A program made the position numbers and the translations under genes. A DNA stretch of 64,000 nucleotides. It comes from Corynespora cassiicola. Taxonomy: Eukaryota > Ascomycota > Dothideomycetes > Pleosporales > Corynesporascaceae. Location: positions 678,501-742,500 of the forward strand of contig JAEUWY010000019.1 in NCBI GenBank assembly GCA_022059125.1, in the 5' to 3' direction. Numbering within the stretch: the stretch's first letter is position 1; the number at the start of each line of letters is the position of its first letter. Below the pieces are notes generated by a model. It saw only the letters and a program-made list of their open reading frames with translations, was not told the origin of the DNA and did no database searches. Positions 1 through 10,850 of the stretch are shown here, in pieces.

Positions 1-1035
1 TAATTAAAAGCCCTAAAAAAACAAATAAAAGAATATTATTAGAAAATAATATAAAAATATCTAAAAGAAGCTTATAAAGATATTTAAAAGAAGAAAATTA
101 TAGTACAAATATTAGTACTAAAAAGCCGTATTTAAATAAAAAAAAAGCTAGAATAAAATTAGAATATACAAAAAAACAATTAAAAAATATAGAAAATATA
201 AATTTAAATAAAATTATATTTTCTGATAAGTTAGTAATAGAAAAAGGTCTAGGTTCTAGATAGAAATATATAAAAAAAAAGAGAAATAAAAGAGTAGGAG
301 CTGAATTAGCTTTTATAAAATTAAATTATAAGTAAAAAAAAAATTTAAAAAAATAAAAATTAATTAAAAATAATTATAATTTTTTAATTTAATTACTTTT
401 TTAAAAAAATTAATACTAATTAAATTATAGCTCGAGATATTATTATATTAGTATAAAAAGCTATTTAGATAGGAGTAAGATCAGAATTAGTGTTTATTAA
501 AACATCTAATTCTAAAATTTTTTTTAATAATACAGATTATATATAAAAAGTATTAAAATTTATTATTAAAAAACAAATAAAACCCGGTTAGTTTATATAC
601 TTTTTTTTAACTTTTTAAATTAAATATAATATTTAATTAAATATAATTAATTAAATATTAAATTATAAAGTTAATATAAATACTAATTAATTTATAGACT
701 AGAAATTTTAACAAGATAATTTAAAAATTTATACAGCTAAACCAGTTTTAAAATAGTTTAAAAGAAATAAAATTAAATTATTTAAATATTCAGCTTATAG
801 CCTAGATCTAGCACCCATAAAAAATATCTAAGCTATATTAAAAAATAATTTAAAAAAATTAAATTCTAATTTATTAGGCAAAAAAAATAATAAAAAAAAT
901 AATACTTTATTTATAAACGCTATAAATAAAAAATAGAATTTAATTCTACAAAAAATAATAGATAATTATATATTATCTTTATCTAGGCGTTAGGAGGCAG
1001 TTATTAAAGCTAAAAGATATTATACAAAATATTAA
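1..1035 (+). pseudogene. Tc1-type DD34E transposase, 5' part missing, decayed
   Basis: Would be the cut-and-paste transposase of M1, a nuclear enzyme that binds the terminal repeats and integrates at TA. The first catalytic block reads FSDK near 218 (FSDE in better copies). The second is QDN near 714. The third reads APIKNI near 811-830 where relatives have APIEN, so the catalytic glutamate has become lysine by a G-to-A change. Two introns are recognisable by alignment: 328-430 (donor decayed to ATAAGT, branch TACTAAT, acceptor TAG) and 587-697 (donor GTTAGT). The protein ends with TAA at 1033-1035. Several in-frame TAA/TAG make it non-functional. Confidence 0.85.
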
Positions 1036-1435
1036 TAATTTAATTAATTATTAATATATTTATATAGTTTAATTTTTTAAATCTTTTTCTTCTATTATTA
1101 TTATTATTTTTTTTTAGATAAAAAAGTTATATTAAAAACTTATATAAATATATATATAGTATATAGGTTTATAATAATTGAACAAAAAGTAAAAATCTTA
1201 CGCTAGAAAAAAATAAATCAGCTTTTAATTTTACTTTTTTTTTTAGTCTACTTTTCTTCTAACTTTTAAAACTATTATTATTATATAAGCTATTTTTTTA
1301 AAAAAATACAATCAAAGATTGGATAAATCTCTATATAAATTTTTTTTTTTTTTAAATTGCTAGTTTAGTTGAAAAGTTATATAAGTTTAAAAAGTACTAT
1401 TTTTTCGATTACTCTTTTTTAATATCACCCCACTG
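1..1435 (+). mobile_element. Tc1/mariner-like element M1, left end outside window
   Basis: Right-hand 1.4 kb of a Tc1-like DNA transposon. It ends in a terminal inverted repeat (reverse complement begins CAGTGGGGTGATATTAAAAA) followed by TA at 1436-1437, the usual Tc1/mariner target. The repeat matches the ends of the complete copies at 19051-21167 and 58767-60886, and the coding part is colinear with the copy at 58767. Heavy AT bias and loss of codons fit RIP decay. The family call is firm; the missing left end lies before the window. Confidence 0.9.
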
Positions 1436-1437
1436 TA

Positions 1438-1934
1438 TTTTCTCTGTATTAAAAAACTATTTCTAAAAATTATTAGCTAAATAATAAAGCTTTAAGTATT
1501 TTTAAGCTAGTTTTAATATATATTTCTAAACTTCTACTATATAAACTTACTTAGTAAAATAATAATTCTAATTAATATTAAAGTAATTTTAGATAAAATC
1601 TAGCTATTATAAAAAAGTAATAGTTTTTTTATTATTAAAAAATTTAATTTTAAAAATCTGCTTAAATAACTTTATTTAAACTAAAATTAAAAATAATTTA
1701 GATAGTTATTAGATGCGAGTTAATAGTAATAGTTTTAGCTATTTTTTATTTTAGAAAAAAAAGTCTGCAGCAGTAGTTTTAAGTCCTAATATTTTAACTT
1801 ATAATTATAAAATTTTTACTTTTATTTAATTAGTATAAAAATTTAGTAGATTTTAAATTATTATTAAAAAGTTAAAGCTGTTTTTACAGCCGGCTTAATT
1901 TTTAAATAATTTTTTTTATAAAAATATTTAAAAA
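1438..1934. other. unassigned AT-rich spacer between M1 and chromovirus A
   Basis: About 500 bp of very AT-rich DNA between the right end of M1 and the 5-bp target duplication (GTATA, 1935-1939) of chromovirus A. The interrupted sequence resumes at 8819. I see no frame with protein-like content and no match to other repeats in the window. A few GC-containing spots remain (GCCGGC near 1890). Confidence 0.5.
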
Positions 1935-1939
1935 GTATA

Positions 1940-2375
1940 TGTTATAAGCACTTAGTTAAGCGCCGAACAGTAAAAGCTAAACTAACCAGAGAGCAGAGAT
2001 ACGGAGTTTTAGAGATAATATGTAACGTATTACGTGACAGCTCAGTAGTAAGTAAAAACACGTGAGATGCTTAGTAGTAAGCGCTCAGGAATAAGCACGC
2101 TTAATAATAAGTATATAGGGCGCTTAGTAATAAGCACTAAGGCATATGTATATAGTTCGCACAATTATACTCTATAATTATATTTACCTTATTAGCAAAT
2201 CTATTATTTAGAATTAACTATTAACTTATTATACTCTATTGCTAACACGGAGACCCGTACAGCATATCGCACATCGTTTTACTCACGTAACTCTACTAGT
2301 ACTTATCCCCGAGAATTAACCTAAGCAGCTACTTGCTTTTTAGCCTTACTTATAGCCTGTAGCATAGCCTTAATA
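1940..2375 (+). repeat. 5' LTR of chromovirus A (436 bp)
   Basis: Begins TGTTATAAGCAC and ends TAATA (TAACA in better copies), the TG...CA ends expected of an LTR. The upstream half (U3) holds several imperfect copies of a 15-16 bp motif like GCTTAGTAATAAGCAC. The downstream half starts near a TATATAG block and is shared with the LTRs of B and D. Confidence 0.95.
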
Positions 2376-2393
2376 TTATAAACATCTTTTAAA

Positions 2394-4367
2394 ATAAGTA
2401 CTACTTCAGGATCACGCGTACTCTTAACTCTAACTAGTAGCACTGTTAGTGCTAAAGCTACTACTAGTGTAATCGTACAACCTAACACAGCAGATAACAA
2501 TTCTATTAAAATAGCAACACCTGATTTCTACTATAGAGAACAAAGCAAGCTCGAAGACTGGCTCTTGCAGCTCAACTTGTTCTTCAACTTCTAAAGTAAA
2601 AATATTAAGAAAAAAAAACGCGTTATATTCGCAGCCACATACATAAAAGGCAAAGCACTTTAATAGATTAAACTAGCTTTTATTAAGTACAAGGACGGCG
2701 AAGCCAACGACGATGTTAACAAATAAATAGAAAACTTTAACGAATTTAAGGAAAAAATCAAACAAGTTTTCGGAGTCTCTAATAAAAATACAATTACCAG
2801 ACGAGCTATCTAATATTTTAAGCAACGGGCCTTAGCTGCTAACTACGCTAATAAATTTCAGCAACTGTTAATCCTTACTGAATAGAATAATAAAGTACTT
2901 ATAACAATATACTGTTAGGGACTTAAATCTAACGTTAAAAAAGAACTTATACGTTCTAGAGCTCAGCTCAACACGCTTAAACAACTTATAAATAAGTCTA
3001 TTAATATTAATTAGAAACTGTACAAACTGCGAATAGAATTACGCCAGAACCGGAACCCACAATACAAATAATATACTAAACTAAGCTATAGCAAAAAGTA
3101 CTACAACGCTAACACTAGTAAATAAGTTAAATGTAAGGTAACGCATCTTACTCGCAACACCTATAGTAACAAACTAATAGTTCTTAGTAATATTTAGGAA
3201 TCAGAACAAAAAGATAATAAAAAAAGAAATAATAAGCCTAAAGGTAAGGCTATAACTTGCTACGCGTGTGGAAAAACAGACTATATTGTAAAAAACTGTT
3301 AATTAAAAAATAAAGTTGTTTAACAGCTAAATATATTATAAACTACTCTAAACGATAAATCCGACGCAGACGATAAATAGAAAGTTGTTATAGACAGATT
3401 TTAGAAAACAGAATTTATCTGTAACAGCGAACTACTGCGAAACGGAGAAACAGAGAAATTTTTTAACTGCGTTTAGTATTAAGACGAAAGCACTTAGACA
3501 GAGCCTAGAAGTATTTTTAAAGAAGTTAAGTTTAAAAAACCTAGCTCTAAAAAAGAAAAAGCCTTTTACAACACATATAATTATAAAAAATATTTAAGTA
3601 ACTACGGCTGTAAGTACGAATCAGAAAAACTTACTAAATTTTAAGTCGACAAGAACTTCGAATAGAAATAAAAATTAGCCGAGATTCGCAAGAAAAACAG
3701 AAAAAATTTAATAAAAACGCCTGTATAGTAGGAAGAATCACCTGTAACGCGTAAACAGTTAGAGAAAAACTACAACTTAGATAAAGAAAATTAAAATCTA
3801 GAGGAACGCCGATAACGACGCAGCTCTAAAGTATAGAAACAAGTTAATTAACTAGATTCAGAAATTAGACTAGAAGTTTTACTAGACTCTGACAGCGAAC
3901 CGAACACAGTTCTAAATTCTTTATAAAACTAAAACACGCAAAAACTGCAATACTACCTAAACCTAAAAAATCTAAAATATATAAACTACTTATAGACGTT
4001 CTGCAGAGAAGACTAATGCTAGATCTATTACTCAGATAAGGCAGTAGCAGAATAGTTTCTAAAGAAACTACGTAAATATACGTAACAGTAGTTTAACTGC
4101 GAAACATATATATGCGATATTTACTTATAGAATAAACAACAAACGTAACACTTCCCTAAAATAAATAAAAATAAAAAACTCGCAACAAATATGCTAGTTA
4201 ATAGAAAATATACGCAAAATTTTTAGTAAATATGCCTATACAAAAATTGCGAACGTCACTAGAATAAAAAACGCTTATATAGATTTAGTAATAAGTCTTT
4301 TTTAGAACAGCACCTAGCGTCTGGAATCGACCTAAGGTATTATACGCTACTAACTTAAAAAACTTAG
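2394..4367 (+). pseudogene. gag: gag of chromovirus A, decayed
   Basis: Capsid/nucleocapsid precursor. The likely start codon is ATA at 2394 (ATG lost by G-to-A), since the reading STTSGSRV follows in frame and the same ATA sits at the same place in C and E. A nucleocapsid zinc knuckle lies at 3258-3299 (about residue 289): C-x2-C-x4-[H lost, Y]-x4-C. A second finger-like motif at 4233-4313 (about residue 614) reads C-x4-C then F-x5-L-x2-H. The frame contains the heptamer T TTT TTA at 4298-4304, where pol takes over in the -1 frame. The first stop shared by A, C and E after that is TAG at 4365. At about 657 codons it is long for a gag. Many CAA/CAG codons are now stops. Confidence 0.85.
4298..4304 (+). 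promoter_or_regulatory. -1 frameshift heptamer T TTT TTA at gag/pol junction
   Basis: In gag frame the codons are TCT TTT TTA, so the heptamer has the X XXY YYZ register needed for -1 slippage. Gag frame is 0 and pol frame is -1 relative to it; C and E show the same relation. A possible stem (TAGCGT 4315-4320 with ACGCTA 4344-4349) follows 10 nt downstream. Function is inferred. Confidence 0.7.
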
Positions 4368-7300
4368 TTAAGCTACCTGTTAAGCTTAATAAATACTAAA
4401 TAAAGGTATTATTAGATATAGAGGCTTAGCGTAACTACTTTTTACAGCAGGCTGTAAAGCGTAGTAAAGCAAAAACGCATATCTACAAGCGACTCTATTT
4501 CCTCTATACAGTAACTAGAAAGAAGATACTAGAAAAAGTATTAATAGATTAAGAAGCTACAACTATTATAGACATCCAGAGACACTAGAAAGAGATTTTT
4601 TTTAACATTATAGACACGGCTATCTACAACGTTATTTTAGAACTTCTATAGTTCAGAAAGCACAACCTATATATTAATTAGGCAAGAAAGAAGCTTTCGT
4701 TTATAGGATGTAATTGCGCTATTATATTAGAACCTACGCATTAGCAGCGTTTAATAATAAATAAAATTACGCTAAATAACATAGACAGCAAAAGATTAAA
4801 TAAAACGCTTTTAAAAAAAAAGGTCAACTCTGCTAAATCTAATAAAAAGCTACTAAATAAAAAAGTAAAAGTTTTAGAGATAACTCGCGCAACTTCTAAA
4901 ATCCCTAAAAAGTACAGTAAATAGAAACTACTCTTTTAAGAAGAGGTAGACAACAAAACGTTATCTAAGTATTAGCCCTAGAACTGCGAAATAGCTCTTT
5001 AGAAAAAAAAGCATCTAACTTTTAAGCCTATTTATAGTTTATTAGAAAAAAAACTTGTAGCGTTACGAGCATACTTTAACAAAAACCTTAAAAAAGAATT
5101 TATACGCGAATTAACGTCAGAGGCGGGATACCTAATTATTTTTGTTTTTAAGAAAGATAGATCCCTACGGTTATATATAGATTTTAGGAAACTTAATAAC
5201 ATTATAATTAAAAACAGATATCTACTACCAAACATTTAAAAGCTTAGAGATAAGCTATTTAAAGTACAGATATTTACAGCTTTAGATCTCTAAGGCGCGT
5301 ACAACTTAATACGCATAAAAAAAGGTAAAAAATAGAAAACAGCATTCCGGACGCGGTATAGACATTATAAATATCTTATAATACTATTCAGTTTTACTAA
5401 CACACCTACAATATATTAGGCACTTATTAACAACGTGTTAAGAGCACACCTAAACATATTCGTCATCGCATACCTAGATAATATTTTAGTCTTTTCTAAA
5501 AACTTTAAGAAACACGTCCAGTACGTATAAACAGTACTAAAATGTTTAGAAAAAGCAGAGCTACAACTTAAACCAGAGAAATGTGAATTTTACAAAAAAA
5601 AAGTTAAATTTTTAGAATATATTGTAGAAAGACACGGAGTCAAGATTAGTCTAAAGAAAATTAAAGTAGTTAAGAACTGGCTAACGCCAAAAAACGTTAA
5701 AGATATACAATTTTTTTTAGAATTCTGCAACTTTAACAGGCAGTTCATCGACCACTATTTAGAAAAGGCACTACTACTCACTAAATTAACAAAAAAAAAT
5801 GTACTATTTAAGTAGGATACAGACTAACAACAAGCCTTCGAAACACTTAAAAAAGCAAGCATATTACTACCGGTTCTTATATCTTTTATTAGTAGAAAAC
5901 CCTTACGCATAGAAACAGACGCATCAGACCTAGCAATAGAAATATGCATTAATCAAGAAAAAGAAGGCAAATAGCACCTAATTGTCTACTATTTAAGAAA
6001 GTTCAGCAGAGCTAAAGAAAATTATAATATTTATAATAAAAAATTACTTACTATTGTAGACTTTTTTAAATATTAGAGAATCTATACAGAAAGCTGTTTA
6101 GAACTTACGGTATATTTAGACTACAAGAATCTAATAACATTCACAACAACTAAACTATTAGACCAACAATATACTAGATAGAATAAAAAACTAAGATAGT
6201 ATAAATTTAAAATTATCTATATACCAAGTAAAAAAAATAGACGAGCAGACGCTTTAAGCCGAAGAACAAATATCGCAGAAACTAAGTTAACGAATAAAAC
6301 TGCTATTCTTAAGTAAGCGCTAGACAGTACTTTAGAACTAACACGCAGCATCAATTTTATTATAACAGTATATTAATAAGTACCGAAAAAATTTTATTAA
6401 ACTATTATCTAGTAGTATTACAAAAATCTGTTGCACGGACACCCAGGTGTCGAACAGATAATTAAACTAATACAACGGATATACGATATCTCTAGATTAA
6501 AGAACAAAGTAACGAAGTTTATTAAGAAATATATAATATATTAGAAAAATAAGTACAGTATATACGCTTAGTACGGAGAGCTACAAGCTGTAGAAATACT
6601 AGACAAACTCTAGACAGATATTACTATAGACTTTGTCACTAGACTACTTATATCTTAGAACCTAGTTTCTAAAATATTTTATAATGCTATTCTAGTAGTT
6701 ATAGACAGATTTACGAAATACGCAGAGATAATTCTATTTAGAAATAACTACACTGCACTAGAACTAGCACAGATTATTTTAAATCGCGTAGTTAGGTATT
6801 ACGAATTACTTTAATTAATTATCAGCGACAGAGACAAACTCTTTACATTAAACTACTAGACGACATTAATGTCAGCTATCAGAATTAAAAAAAAATTATT
6901 AACAGCATACTATTTACAGACAGACGGTTAAACAGAAAAAATAAACCAGACTATAAAAACATACCTACAGATGTATAGCAACTAAAAACAGAATAATTAG
7001 ATATTACTACTACTTATAGCACAACTTGCATTTAATAACAGGGAATCAGTAACAACAAAGTAATTTTTTTATTATATATTACACGGGACACACCTAAATC
7101 TTCTATTACTAAGAATTAAAGAAGAACGAATTAAGCCAGTTGCAAGCTAAGTAATAGATAAATCAGAAGAATTATAAGAACTTTACAAATAATTATAAAA
7201 AAATATTAAGACAGCACAACGTAAGACTATTTCTTATATTAATCAGAAACGAAAAATGGCACTTTAGCTAAAGAGAGGGGATAAAGTGTACTTTTTTACG

Positions 7301-7768
7301 AAAAATTTTTAAACAAAATAACTAAGTAAAAAACTAGATCACGTTAAGGTCGGACTATTTTTAATTCTAAAACGGAAAGGACCAGTTAACTATAAACTTC
7401 AACTCCCTGCTAATACTAGAATACACCTAGTATTCTATGTGTTACTATTAGAACCTGCCGACGCCGAAACACCAGTCTAAAAATACTTCTATTACAAGAC
7501 GGAAAAAGAAGTTGAATTCGAAGTTAAAGCACTGCTAAACTACCGCAAAATTAGGTAAGAAAAATTCTAGAACAAACAGTTCGTTCAGGAATTCCTAGTT
7601 AAATAGAAAGAATACCCCAATTCAGAAAATACTTAGAAACTAAAAAAAAATCTGCAAAATTGTCAGCAACTGCTAAAAAAATACTAAAAAAAACACATTA
7701 TCTACTACTACATAGAGTTAGAACAAAAGAACTTACCCATAAAAAAGAAGTTTATCTTCTAGAAATAA
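4304..7768 (+). pseudogene. pol: pol of chromovirus A (PR-RT-RH-IN-chromodomain), decayed
   Basis: Polyprotein for reverse transcription and integration, expressed in the -1 frame from gag. Protease active site near 4406-4423 reads LLDTE (LLDTG expected, G-to-A). Reverse transcriptase spans about 5030-5700, with the catalytic box YLDN at 5471 in place of YxDD. RNase H lies around 5900-6290 (ETDASDLA near 5911; DALSRR near 6247). Integrase has the zinc-binding start HGHPGV near 6434, catalytic D in ITIDF near 6626, D in ISDRDK near 6825 and E in the TEKINQ block near 6934. The chromodomain (about 7500-7670) is recognised by KEYPNSENT. It ends by TAG/TAA at 7760-7768, directly before the stop of the antisense ORF. 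Dozens of TAA/TAG codons replace CAA/CAG or TGG. Confidence 0.9.
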
Positions 7769-8330
7769 TCAGAAACCTAAAAAGCCCGAAACTATATCCG
7801 CAGCAGCATACAAAAAAAAAAAACAGCAGAATTAATAAAATCTATAGTAGCTTATATTTTAGAAAAAAAAGCAACTATCGCGTCTGCGGTAGAACAGTTG
7901 CTAGATTTAGCAGTTACTAACTTTTTTTTTTACGCTATTTTAAAAGCCAGACACAGAGTCTTTTTCTTAGCACGCTTTTTAGCCTACTTAAAAATCTTTT
8001 TATTACGCAGTAAACGAGCAATTACCTGCGTAAGCAACTTTTTATTATTATCTACTTTTTTCTAGTATTTGTTACGAGTCCGGTTAAAAAAGAACTACAA
8101 TATATCTACGCACGGATAACCCAGGCGGGTACACTTAGAACACTTTAAAGAAGAATTTAGTATAATGTAATAATCGACACCTTCGAAGAAACAATAGATA
8201 TAAAAGTTATCTGCTAAAACGTTGGCACGACGAATTTTAGCGCTAAAACAGATACAACGTTAAGTAAAAAATATAATAATTTACTTTAAACCGCACAAGC
8301 GGAGCAAACTCTAGTTATATACTAAGAAGT
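7769..8330 (-). pseudogene. antisense ORF between pol and 3' LTR of chromovirus A, Cys-rich, function unknown
   Basis: On the minus strand a frame with protein-like composition runs from about 8330 to a stop at 7769-7771. Near 8100-8150 it reads KCSKCTRLGYPCV (KCSECTRLGHPCV in copy E), a zinc-binding-like C-x2-C-x(n)-C motif. A charged, helix-like stretch follows (EYQKKVDNNKKLL, then an Arg/Lys-rich block with AKKKTL). Interruptions are almost all TAG/TAA at Gln positions. C and E have the same ORF, and divergent forms exist in B and D. The start is uncertain because A differs from C and E by 1 nt upstream of the Cys motif. I do not recognise the family by name. It may be an accessory gene of this chromovirus, tail-to-tail with pol. 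Confidence 0.5.
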
Positions 8331-8377
8331 AGGGCAGTTATGTGATTTAAGGACAAAATACTGGAAGAGAAAGATAA

Positions 8378-8813
8378 TGTTATAAGTACTTAGTTAAGCG
8401 CCGAACAGTAAAAGCTGAACTAACTAAGAAGCAGAGATACAGAGTCTTAGAGATAATATATAACGCATCACGTAACAGCTTAGTAATAAGCAAAAATACG
8501 TAAGATGCTTAGTAGTAAGCGCTCAGAAATAAGCACGCTTAATAATAAGCATATAGAGCGCTTAGTAATAAGCACTAAGGCACATATATATAGTTCGCAC
8601 AATTATACTCTATAATTATATTTACCTTATTAGCAAATCTATCGTTTAGAATTAACTATCAACCTATCGTACTCTATCGCCAACACGGAGACCCGTACAG
8701 CATATCGCACATCGTTTCACTTACATAACCCTACTAGTACTTATTCCCGAGAATCAACCTAAGCAGCTACTTACTTTCTAGCCTCGCTCATAGCCTGTAG
8801 CACAGCCTTAACA
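8378..8813 (+). repeat. 3' LTR of chromovirus A (436 bp)
   Basis: Same length as the 5' LTR, starting TGTTATAAG and ending TTAACA, followed by the GTATA duplication. Differences from the 5' LTR are C/T and G/A transitions without length change, so LTR divergence here measures RIP rather than age. Confidence 0.95.
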
Positions 8814-8818
8814 GTATA

Positions 8819-9089
8819 TAGTACTAGATATTAATAGTTAGAATTAATTTTAGTAAGTTTTTAGTAGTTATTAAGTTTCTATTTTAGCGTATAGTACGTT
8901 TTTTTTAAAAATAATCTAACTTATATAAAAGTAGAAGTTTTAAATTTAAAAACTTTAGTTATTAAAAAATTTAAAAATTTTTAATTTTACTAAAAATTAA
9001 AAATATATATAGTAATTTAAAACAGATCTAATTTAATAGATATACTATTAAGTTATATTTCTTTTTATAATAAATAAAAAAATAATATT
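8819..9089. other. unassigned AT-rich spacer after chromovirus A
   Basis: Continuation of the sequence split by chromovirus A (its other half ends at 1934). It is nearly pure A/T with tracts such as TATATATAG. I see no coding frame and no match to the other repeats. Confidence 0.5.
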
Positions 9090-9485
9090 TTTAAGCTATT
9101 ACTAGTAAAAAAAAATTTAAAAATATAATATAAAAATATAGAGCGACTTGTCTCTAATACAGCTTAAATACTACTTAAAATAAAAATTTATAAAACTAAA
9201 AAATAATTATAAGTTAGAACTTATAAATTTTATATAAAGAATTATTTTTAAACTATAGAACTATTTAGAAATATTATGTTTTTTTATATTCTTTTCTAAA
9301 ACTTTCTATCTCTAGTTTAGCCTAGTACTGTTTTAGTTATAAAAAAATAAAAAATATAAATAGCTAAATATTTAGATTTAAGTTAAAATTAAATTAAAAA
9401 TTAAAATTAAAATTTAATTAGAAGTTAAGATTACGTGCGTAATACTAGAAAGTAAATTTAGATTTTATACAGATAAAGTTTGTTA
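9090..9485. mobile_element. copy of foldback element X, left end eroded, interrupted by M2
   Basis: From about 9141 (GAGCGACTTGTCTC) this is colinear with the 400-bp element at 14324-14723, through the shared ACGTGCGTAATA block, to its right end near 9485, where M2 entered at a TA. The left inverted repeat is barely recognisable. See the 14324 entry for the structure. Confidence 0.55.
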
Positions 9486-10680
9486 CAGTTTAATTAAAAA
9501 AAAAGCAGTTTTTAAACTGCTATAACTTTCTAACAAAACTAGCTATAAAAATAAAAAAAAATTAACTTAATAGAAATTTATTGAAACCCTAAGTTTAAAA
9601 AAGAATTAGAGTTTATATTATAGTTATAAGGTTATAAATAAGCTTAAAGTAGAGGTAAAAAAAAGTATAAATTTTAAAGCTAATTTATTTTTTATTAAAA
9701 AATTTATTTTAACTTTTTATTTTACGCTAATCTAATTAAATTTAGCATATAGTACGTAAGTAAAAAACTAGAGCTAAAAATTTAATTTAATATTATAAAA
9801 ATAAAGTTTAAAAAAATAAAGTTTTGTTTATATAAGTATTTATTATATAATAATAAACTAGTTAAATTAGTATATAAATAAATATTTTAGAAAAAAAATT
9901 CTAAATCTCTATTTTTTCTTAATAAAGATAATATAGAACTTTACTTTTCAGACTATAAAAAAAAGTTAATTTTTTATTAAAAGCTGATACACCTATTATA
10001 ACTATTTCTAATATATTAAATAAAAATAAAAGTAGTATTTATTCTACTATACAACGAATAAATAAAAAAAAATTATTTAATAGCTTAAATAAACAATAAA
10101 ATAAAAATAAAATTAAGCTAATAGAGTAAGATAAAAAAATTATTAATAGAGATTTAATTAAAAGCCCTAAAAAAAAAGATTAAAGAATATTACTAGAAAA
10201 TAATATAAAGATATCTAAAAAAAGCTTATAAAAATATTTAAAAGAAGAAAATTATAGTATAAATATTAGTACTAAAAAGCCGTATTTAAATAAAAAAAAA
10301 ATATAAAAAACATAAAAAATATAAATTTAAATAAAATTATATTTTCTAATAAGTTAGTAATAGAAAGAGGCCTAGATTCTAGGCAGAAATATATAAGAAA
10401 AAAGAGAAATAAAAAAGTAGAAGCTGAATTAGCTTTTATAAAATTAAATTATAAGTTAAAAAAAAATTAATTATATTTTTTTAATTTAATTACCTTTTTA
10501 AAAAATTTAGTACTAATCAAATTATAGCTTAAGATATTATTATATTAGTATAAGAAGCTATTTAGATAGAAAGAAGATTAGAATTAGTATTTATTAAAAC
10601 ACCTAATTCTAAAAATAACTTTAATAATACAGATTATATATAAAAAGTTTTAAAATTTATTATTAAAAAATAAATAAAAT
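9486..10680 (+). mobile_element. Tc1/mariner-like element M2, 3' half missing
   Basis: Begins with a decayed terminal repeat (CAGTTTAATTAAAAAAAAAG) directly after TA at 9484-9485 inside element X. It runs colinear with M4/M5 through the 5' UTR, transposase exon 1, intron 1 and most of exon 2, then stops abruptly at about 10680, where rDNA-spacer-like sequence begins. The right terminal repeat is therefore lost, so it could not have moved again. Confidence 0.8.
9933..10680 (+). pseudogene. M2 transposase N-terminal part, decayed
   Basis: Start codon decayed from ATG to ATA at 9933, followed by the equivalent of the MEPQFSDYEEK start seen in M5. The stretch around 10070-10085 encodes INKKKLFNSL in a single frame, whereas M4 and M5 carry a frame break here. 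M2 therefore preserves the older, correct length at this spot. It is truncated before the second catalytic aspartate. Confidence 0.7.
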
Positions 10681-10850
10681 ATAATAATTTAGATCTGAAC
10701 ACTGTTTTACTGTAGTACTTTTTTCTTTTTACTTTATTTTACTTTCTTTTATTTTATTTTTAACTAGTTAGTATAAAAAGCTGGGTACCCTCTGTATTTT
10801 TTAGCTTTTTATTTTAGTATAATTAAAATATACAGAGTATAATCTAAAAC
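10681..10850 (+). promoter_or_regulatory. rDNA-spacer fragment with promoter-like TATAAAAAGCT block
   Basis: Starts in sequence related to 40360-40480 and 63840-63990: an (A)GTACT/CTGT stretch, a T-rich tract, then GTTAGTATAAAAAGCT. In the rDNA copies this block lies between the minisatellite and the 18S gene, where the RNA polymerase I promoter is expected. Here it is followed by CTGGGTACCCTCTG and no rRNA gene. Promoter role is inference from position. Confidence 0.45.

Larger units (their letters stand above)
1940..8813 (+). mobile_element. chromovirus A, complete Ty3/Gypsy LTR retrotransposon
   Basis: Complete element of 6874 bp bounded by two 436-bp LTRs and by a 5-bp target duplication GTATA (1935-1939 and 8814-8818). 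Internal order: gag, -1 frame change, pol (protease, reverse transcriptase, RNase H, integrase, chromodomain), antisense ORF, purine-rich tract next to the 3' LTR (near 8362-8377). Integrase after RNase H gives Ty3/Gypsy, and the C-terminal chromodomain makes it a chromovirus, which targets modified chromatin. No TGG-type tRNA primer site is visible after the 5' LTR. It is the same family as elements C and E, with matching gag-pol length (5375 bp in all three). Scattered TAA/TAG stops show RIP inactivation, lighter than in B and D. Confidence 0.95.

Noticed and set aside
5032..5235. 67-residue minus-strand ORF, recurring at 27018, 32882 and 46089
   Set aside because: It is the antisense shadow of the reverse transcriptase segment in elements A, B, C and E; the plus strand carries the real RT reading.
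7660..7920. 86-residue plus-strand ORF at the pol end of element A
   Set aside because: Different frame from the chromodomain and not conserved in C or E; it overlaps pol and the antisense ORF.
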